A stretch of DNA of 64,000 nt from Mya arenaria (lineage: Eukaryota > Mollusca > Bivalvia > Myida > Myidae): the NCBI RefSeq assembly GCF_026914265.1, contig NC_069131.1, positions 5,526,501 to 5,590,500 on the forward strand. The letters run 5' to 3'. Positions 57,173 to 64,000 of the stretch are shown here, one piece after another. A model generated the notes under the pieces. That model saw nothing but the letters and a program-made list of their open reading frames with translations. It ran no database searches and was not told where the DNA came from. Every line of letters starts with the position of its first letter. Within the stretch, counting starts at the first letter, position 1. Both the position numbers and the translations under genes were made by a program.

Positions 57173-58287
57173 TTGACCACAAGGTTCAAAAGTGCTATGT
57201 TTAACTATCTGAGGATTAAAAGTATCCGTAAATATTTGACCGTAGACGCTACCAAAATTCTTGTTTTGTCGCTTGTCATCTCCCATCTCGATTATTGTAA
57301 TGCATTACTTTACGGAATAGCCGATTGTGATTTATATAAATTGCAGCGTATACAAAATATGTGTGCGAAACTTGTTCTTCAGCGTGGAAAATATGACAGT
57401 GCTAAAGACGCGTTATTCGAGCTCAATTGGCTGCCAGTTAAAGCACGAATTCAATTTAAGATACTGTGTTTAATGTTTAATTGTTCAACCGGAAATGCCC
57501 CATCATATCTCACGGAACTATTGACCGTAAAAATGCATCGACGTGCCGGTTTGAGATCCTCTGGTACGTCAGAACTTATTTACGATGTCCCATTTAATAG
57601 GCGAAAATCATTCTCTGACCGGGGTTTCGCTACAGCAGGCCCAGTTCTTTGGAATAAACTGCCTGTACACGTCAAGAACTCGTCTTCCATAGAACAGTTC
57701 AAAAAGAATCTTAAAACTCACTTCTTTAGAGATTTTTATGCATTTTTCTAGTCATTGTTCATACTGTGGTTTTAATAGAAGATAGACTGATTGGACTTAT
57801 CCGTGTTTCTGTTATTTGTGTTCTGTGATATTTATATGAATTATAAGAATCCTGATTTATTTTTTATTGTAATATATTGTAATTTAAAGTGTTTAAAGTC
57901 TTAAGTTGAGTGTACTTTTATCATCTTAATCAAGCTCATGTATAATTTATTTTTATTTTTATTAATATAATTCAGCTGATTCGAGCCTCTGTTATTCGTG
58001 GGATCGATGTATAAATTTATTTTAGTCACAACGATCCATTTTTTAAAGCAGGTTATTTAAATTTTTAGAAGTAGTATGTATCGTGAATTGTTAATATTTT
58101 AATAATTCTCTTATTGTTTTATAGTTTTGCTACCTACGTTTGACATGTTTTATATGGTATATGTGTCAGTGTTTGATTTTGTTCTATAATTTGTGATTCT
58201 TATATTTGGTATTGTGTGTACAACGCCATTGAATATTTATATAGAAATAGGCGTTTAATGAAATAAATCAGTTTCAGTTTCAGTTTT
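57173..58287 (+). mobile_element. 5'-truncated non-LTR retrotransposon (LINE) 3' end
   Basis: An open frame to 57,751 encodes the C-terminal part of a non-LTR reverse transcriptase: SHLDYCNALLYG, LQRIQNMCAKLVL, LNWLPVKARIQFKIL and APSYLTELL. These are typical of CR1/L2/jockey-like ORF2 C-termini. A ~500-bp AT-rich 3' UTR follows and ends in repeated cagttt units instead of poly-A. The polymerase catalytic FADD region, endonuclease and ORF1 are missing. Inactive. Confidence 0.88.
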
Positions 58288-58938
58288 ACAAGGTGATGAT
58301 GTTATTCAATTAATTATTTTTAATTCTCCTTTTTAGCACTAACAATCCATTGTAAAACTCGAGTGTGATGCCTTAAATCCGATTTGACATCGGAAATTCC
58401 ACGGACATGTGTTGATTCATCCGCCATCTTGGATAAACCGGGTCATTTTAGGTCGTGCCATTAACACATCATATTTTGATGATTCTACTTAAAGAGTCTA
58501 CAGTATGATATATATTTTAAAATATTTCGATAGTTCAAAGTATTGAATTAATTATGTTTAGCAACACTGTACTTCAGTATTCAGTTCGAAACATTTACGG
58601 ATTTATTTTTATCGATACAGTAAAATGGCCGAGGAGTTCCGAATGCATTTATGTAGTAATGTAGTGGAACTATTTCCATGTAGTAGTCAATATTGGCGAA
58701 ATGATTTATCAATATAAAAATTTGATTTCAGTACAGATTGTCAATAAATTATACATGACCCACTTCTCTCACTATTCGCCCAGATATTTTAGAAAAAAAC
58801 TATGTAACAGCCACTTTAAATCAGCTGTGTATTCAAAACAATGATGAGAACTATTTACTGAGCGCACTGGCGTTCTTTGGCTTGTAGTTTGCTCGGCTGA
58901 TGTGCCTACTTAGGACGGGCCCTGAGGGGCACCGTCCA

Positions 58939-59180
58939 AAAACCGGAATAGGATAATCAAAACATAAGAATCTTCATTGACGGGCTGATGACAATAAGCG
59001 TATTCACCGTGCAGACGACCACGCCAAAGCAAGACTTGAAAAGTCAAAAAGGTCAGAGACCTCCTAAGCCTGTATATTCGGTAGCTAGCATATACAATTT
59101 TGAGGTTTGTTATATAAATTTCTAAATTATTTGAGTTTTCCCTTCCTTTTTTTATTAAAACGTTTACAGAAGGATTATCG
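58939..59180. repeat. Block duplicated at 30,515-30,790
   Basis: Starts aaaccggaataggataatca and matches the downstream part of the pseudogene D locus. It marks the region downstream of gene C. Confidence 0.85.
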
Positions 59181-59708
59181 GAGCTTTAGTCAATTACTCA
59201 CTATATGATAATTCAGTACATATTTTAATGTTTTGAAATAGAATCGGGGTTTATAATAAGTGATTGCGGCGTCATAGTATTCATGAATAATTTGATTTTA
59301 AGAGTTCAATAATTTTTGTGTTTGAATAGCCTCTTCGCAGTCGTTTTCGTAAGTGAGAGCGATATGTGGCTGGACTGCAGCCCAGACGGGACAGTGTCTG
59401 CTTTTGATGATGGGGAACTGAGCACTTTGAAAATGGCTTAGCAGCCGTTATACAGCAGGAGCCAGACCCATGGGTCCAAGTAGCGAATAGAGACGGGTTA
59501 TTCATATATTTTTTTTGTTATAGATTAATAGAATCTATAATAGCGATCGCATTTTATTCAATTTCTTTAATTTTACATTCATAGCTTGTATTAATGGTAT
59601 TAAATCAATACATGATACTATTCATATGCGTTACGTGTCCTTTGCCGCGGTGTAATGAATGCTCTGCGTACAAAGCGTTCCGCTCTTTATTAGAACCCCG
59701 TGTCCGTC

Positions 59709-59830
59709 GAATGTCATCAGGATAACGCACCTAAGCACAAGGCGGATATAACACAACTGGTGATCGATATTCTTGGTTTCAAGCGATTACAGCATCCACC
59801 GTACTCGCTCCACCGGGCTTGTCATAGAGT
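59709..59830 (+). pseudogene. mariner-type transposase fragment
   Basis: The plus strand reads HQDNAPKHKADITQLV, then about 10 residues later RLQHPPYSLHR. These match the second catalytic Asp region (HxDNAP) and the HPPYSPDLAP block of mariner/Tc1 DDE transposases. The DLAP part is deleted or shifted and no longer frame flanks it. A decayed remnant with no visible terminal repeats. Confidence 0.72.
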
Positions 59831-60629
59831 TTTAGAACGACCCTCGTATAACGCTAATTCATAGTTAAGGCATCATCTTAAGTACTTACATTGTGGATAT
59901 AATTACATAAAGTGAACACACAATAAACAGAAATGTACTTGTACAGAAATATATTCAAACTAAATATTGATGTATTTTAATTATTAATGCACTCTTAAGA
60001 ATGTTCTACGGGCAATATTTCTTATTTAAAGCACACGTCTACACAATTCTTAAAGAACCATTGTTTTATTATATGCAATCCCAATACAAACATAGCATCG
60101 AAATACATGTTAAGTGTTGTTTTGAGTTTGTGTTTATATATAAAGACTGTTTTCTTTAAGGAAAAAAGACTTCCGGAGACCACTTTATTTGCCATTGCTT
60201 GCTAGATATGTATTAATAACTTTAGAAACGATGTCATATATTAAATGTGTCTTTATAATAGTGCATTTAACATAATGCGCCTTTCTAATTCTTCGCATCG
60301 TCAAGTCGTGATATATTTCAAGCCTAAGAATACAAAGGGTTATAACGCCAACGTTAAATGAGTATGATACACAGCTTTATTGTCTTATAAACCAGGCTTA
60401 GTTTAGAGGCACATGGTTAAAAACAAGCAATGAATGCAATATCCATAACATGTATGTGTCAATGGTCATGTTTCCTGCTCATGTCCTCCAATGTTACTGT
60501 TATATACATCGTCGTGTATAATAATTGTAGAACTGGTCATAGTCATAACTTCTAAACGTTACTATTTTTGTCGTAGTATACATGGTCGAAATTGTAGACC
60601 AATTCATCGCTTAAACTTCTAAGCGTTAG
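59831..60629. other. Sequence without recognised features
   Basis: AT-rich intergenic DNA downstream of gene C. No ORF or repeat is supported. Confidence 0.4.
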
Positions 60630-63600
60630 TCATGTCCTCTGCACATGCCCCCCTACATTCTTGTAGTATGCCGTTTCGTCATTATAGTAGACGCCATCGT
60701 CTGTGCCGTTGTTTCGCGTGCTTGACCTTGGTTCAGAATCTAGAATCTCATACGACGCTGTGGATGAAATATGATACCTGAGTAAATACATAGATGGATT
60801 TGATTTAAAAGGTAATATTTGACTAAAATGCATGGTAAATGCTTGCTTGTCAATGTATTACTGTAGTTCAAAAACCAATTTTATGAAAAGACAAATTTTA
60901 ATTTGCCACTTTGTTACACGCAAAGCGGAATTTGCTTGTTTAAAAGAATTTTCAATCTGAAAATTTTGAACATTTAACTTGAAATACGGCAACATCTGAA
61001 AGTATATTGTATTTTCAAATAACTGCTCATCCTAGCCTACAATGATAATTATGGATATAAAACGAATGAAAACAAATGTGTACTCGTGTTTGTCTCGTCT
61101 AATGTTGTGTACGGTTTATCCTGGTTCTGTTCTGGCGATATGTCTTCATATGTCTTCTTCTGCGTCTTCCTGTAATAATAAGAATGTTGCGCTTAATATA
61201 TAAAAAACAGTGAAATCCGGGCGATCAAAATAATGCATAGATATATTTGCTATTTGTAAGAGCATTTGATGGAATTTTCTCTTTCTATTTCAACGTATGT
61301 TTTAAAATATGTTCGTATAAAAACAAAGTACAAAATGGGTATACAAATAAATAAAGGAAATACGGTCTACAATCACACGCAGACTGCAAAGTTCAACATA
61401 ATTATATATTTCACTTACGTCAATAACTTATAGTGTGTATATATTTACCAAATAATCCCTTTCTTCTTCAATACTAACACCACAACCAGTGCTACAACAA
61501 CAAACACGGCAAGAGCACCAACAACTGCTCCAACGATCATTGAACCAGAGCCGGTTTCTTCTTCCGGCCCAACAGGTGATTGTTTACCGGCTTCTGAAAT
61601 AGGTGGATCAAATATTTTTTTTTATAAAAGTACATGCACATATCGTAGTGAACAATGGCTGCGTAGGTGTTACTAGATAACCTTTAACCAACAGGTAAAA
61701 ATAACGCATTTAAACTCAAGTTTGAATATGAATTCTAAGTAAATAATTGAAAAACATCAAAAATGACATTTAGTATCAAATTAACGGCAAATATATGTTA
61801 AAGATACTCCTGCCATAAAAGTATCTATTGCAAGCATACAGCTTCGTTAGAGTACAAGAGTAGAGGATGGATGGTTGGTACCATGTTGTCAAATACAAAG
61901 TTCAATAACTAGCATGCGGATTTAGTTTATAACTTATTAAACAGTTAAGCCTCCTAAATGTTTACATTGGATTAAATAAATAGACGAAACAAAGAGAACC
62001 CGCCTAAACATTGTACAACTGGAAAATAAATGATCGTTTTAGTTGGATACCAATTTTATTTTAATGAAGTATTCACCGAAATATTCATTTGCACTTTTGC
62101 ATATGATCGTTCGGTGTTCATGAAATGAAATAAATAAATATTTCCCTCTGAAAAACAGAATCTTATTATTTTAGACCTCAAAAAAACTTGACGTAAATAG
62201 TGTATTTTGACAAATGCGCCATTTGATACCCTCAATTTATACGAAAAATGACGTTAATAATTATTTTTCATAGATTTGTTCGCGATGACCTTTGATTTTA
62301 ACAGCAAAATTGGACACAGTTTCAATAAAAAAGTGTGAAATCAAAATGATAGTGCACTGTGTCAAGTTAAAAACCCTAAAAACCGATCGAAAGCTTAAAC
62401 TTATATGACTGCAAACCGGTCATTGGAATACTGCTTTACGTTACTTTTAAGCATTCTTGTGTTGATGTGAACTTATTTCCGTAAATAAAACGAATGCGAC
62501 CCCCTCCCCATTCCATCCACCACCTTCACATTCGTTTCAAATTTGATATCAATTCAATAATTGAATATGAATTTGTTATTTTAAAAGAAACATACCTGTA
62601 GTACACGTTTCGCCAATGAAACCATCAATACATCCGTTGTTGCACTTTCCTGATGAGTCGCATAGTGATTCTGTTTGGGAATGTGCACAGCTCTTAGAGC
62701 AAATATTTTCACAAAAGTTTCCATAATATGTTGATTCGCAGTTCTCACAACGTCCAGATTCTAATTCACAATTGCCACCTTTACACGTACTGCTACATTT
62801 AAACGTACATAGAATGCCGTAATAAGAGTTCTTGCATTCAGTGCATGTAACACTGTCCGTACAGGTAACACAATTCGTAGGACTTTGAACCTGATGTTGA
62901 CACGATCCATCCATCTGGTTACAAATATTACCAACACAGTCCTCAGGACATGTTGTATTACAAAATGATCCATATTTCCCATCATAACACGATAAACACT
63001 CCCCCGCTTGGTTGCAATTACTGTCATAACAGTTTATGCATTGATTGACACATTGTGGTCCGAAGAAGCCTTGATAGCACGCATTGCAATTTCCGGAATA
63101 TTGGTCACATCCTTCATTACATTTGTTGGAACACAAATAGTTACATTTTGGACCAAACCAACCATGAACACACTCCCTACATGTATCGCTGTCAACACAT
63201 AGTATACAGGTATGTGGACAGGTTTCTTCTTTACATGCACCAGTAACTATATCGCATCTACTGTTACACTGACACGATACACCACAAAGAGTTCCATACA
63301 TTCCAGGCGGACAAACTGAGCATGTGGTAGCATCAAAACATTCTTCACAGGAATCATAACATGTTCCATAACATGTGCTTCCGTAAAATCCCTCTTTGCA
63401 ACCACATTCACCGTTAGGTCCACAAGTGTCTGTGAGACAGTTTTCAGAGCAAGGAACTTGACATGTCGATCCATGAAAACCTTGTTCACAGGTACAAGAC
63501 CCATCCAGTAGACTGCACGTTGTTGTGTTACAACCAATTGAACAAATTGTTCCGCATCTAATGTCCCAATACCCTGGCCTACATTCGCTACAATGTGTGT

Positions 63601-63693
63601 TATTGTTGCATGTAACACAGTAGGTACCGATGAGCGTACAGATTTTGGGCGCTAATTGTCCTGTCTCACAAGATGTGTACCGCCGTGTTGGAC
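60630..63693 (-). CDS. Receptor gene C: multi-EGF transmembrane receptor with tandem YxxI/L tail (5' end off window)
   Basis: Exons 62596-63693, 61449-61593, 61084-61169 and 60630-60757 keep phase. Assuming the usual 73-bp signal exon beyond 64,000, they total 510 codons. The EGF exon lacks the first Cys cluster present in gene B, starting at the point equivalent to GPKRC. The membrane exon reads SEAGKQSP-like stalk, GAVVGALAVFVVVALVVVLV, KKKG. The tail has YEDISPEQNQDKPYTTL, then YEIL after seven residues, then GVYYNDETAYYKNVGG. This gives two ITAM-spaced YxxI/L pairs, as in Draper/CED-1-type engulfment receptors that recruit SH2 kinases (family knowledge). The terminal exon acceptor (CACAG|CG) was chosen because the stronger-looking CTCAG 20 bases upstream breaks the frame. 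Confidence 0.82.
61995..62560. repeat. Block duplicated at 30,795-31,375 (intron of gene C)
   Basis: Lies between the EGF and transmembrane exons of gene C. It matches the sequence flanking the EGF stump of pseudogene D, for example tttagttggataccaatttt, showing common ancestry of the two loci. Confidence 0.85.
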
Positions 63694-64000
63694 CTTTGTT
63701 TAGAAATTATTAAGTAAAAAACTCTTAATTATTGATAAAGGTCTTTTCAACAATAAATCCAGGCACTTTTTAAAAGACACAATGGTGATACAAATTTTCC
63801 TTTTAAACAAGCTGATATTAAAAATGGGTATGATACTTAAATTAACTGGACGTGTTTATCTTGTTGGTCGAAAGGAAACTGTCATTTAAATTGATTTTGT
63901 ATGTGAGACAACAATTTCAAATGTTCGCAAACATAAGTTTAACACAGCTGATGCCAAAGGTGCGATATCCAGGTTTATATCAATTTCGTATTTAAGAAGA
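63694..64000 (-). other. Intron 1 of gene C (partial)
   Basis: Follows an AAACAAAG acceptor. No signal-peptide exon is present before the window ends, so the gene C start must lie beyond it or be lost. Confidence 0.5.

Noticed and set aside
59281-59505. 74-codon minus-strand ORF
   Set aside because: No domain or splice context, and it lies beside a decayed mariner fragment on the other strand; likely chance.
60758-60777. Acceptor CTCAG at 60,778 for the last gene C exon
   Set aside because: It breaks the frame after the ITAM exon; the AG at 60,758-60,759 keeps phase and yields the Tyr-rich tail.

Overview
The window looks like nuclear DNA from a bivalve-type mollusc. The evidence is multi-exon genes with GT-AG introns, AT-rich sequence, very abundant minisatellites and MITEs, and a tandem family of multi-EGF transmembrane receptors of the Draper/MEGF10/scavenger-receptor-F kind. 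This assignment is inferred from sequence style; no database search was possible.

Layout. 1-7 kb: minus-strand receptor gene A (five exons, every junction in phase), with a 34-bp minisatellite downstream and a 31-bp minisatellite filling intron 1. 7-17.3 kb: no gene seen; CA and TA microsatellites, a ~540-bp direct duplication, then two large GT-rich arrays (81-bp and 43-bp units). 17.4 kb: a relic transmembrane exon. 19.2-20.9 kb: a foldback element with long inverted arms. 21.5-23.0 kb: a broken second-domain protein tyrosine phosphatase with one exon inverted. 23.4-27 kb: receptor gene B, with two alternative transmembrane/tail cassettes, one of them ITAM-type. 27-36 kb: two copies of a ~4-kb segmental duplication separated by a collapsed receptor pseudogene D. 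36.8-39.2 kb: interspersed repeats, one carrying perfect palindromic nuclear-receptor half sites. 54.7-60.6 kb: a MITE, a 5'-truncated LINE and a mariner relic. 60.6-63.7 kb: receptor gene C, whose cytoplasmic tail carries three YxxI/L motifs; its signal exon lies outside the window.

The most unusual object is at 40,467-54,648: a 14.2-kb unit with ~160-200-bp inverted terminal repeats flanked by TTAA. Inside it are small intronless ORFs with TATA boxes, many encoding RING-like or other Cys/His proteins (two are paralogues). There are also two tRNA-Leu genes that differ only at the first anticodon base, two copies of a repeat carrying ~150-bp near-perfect palindromes, and duplicated hairpins. 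No transposase, polymerase or capsid gene was recognised. It reads like a non-autonomous transposon or nested insertion carrying DNA-virus-like cargo.

Genes A, B, C and the relics are one birth-and-death cluster. All share a 73-bp signal-peptide exon (seen in A, B and D), one giant EGF exon ending in phase 1, and transmembrane exons that enter in phase 1 and leave in phase 2. That phase compatibility makes exon cassettes interchangeable and explains the mosaic relics.
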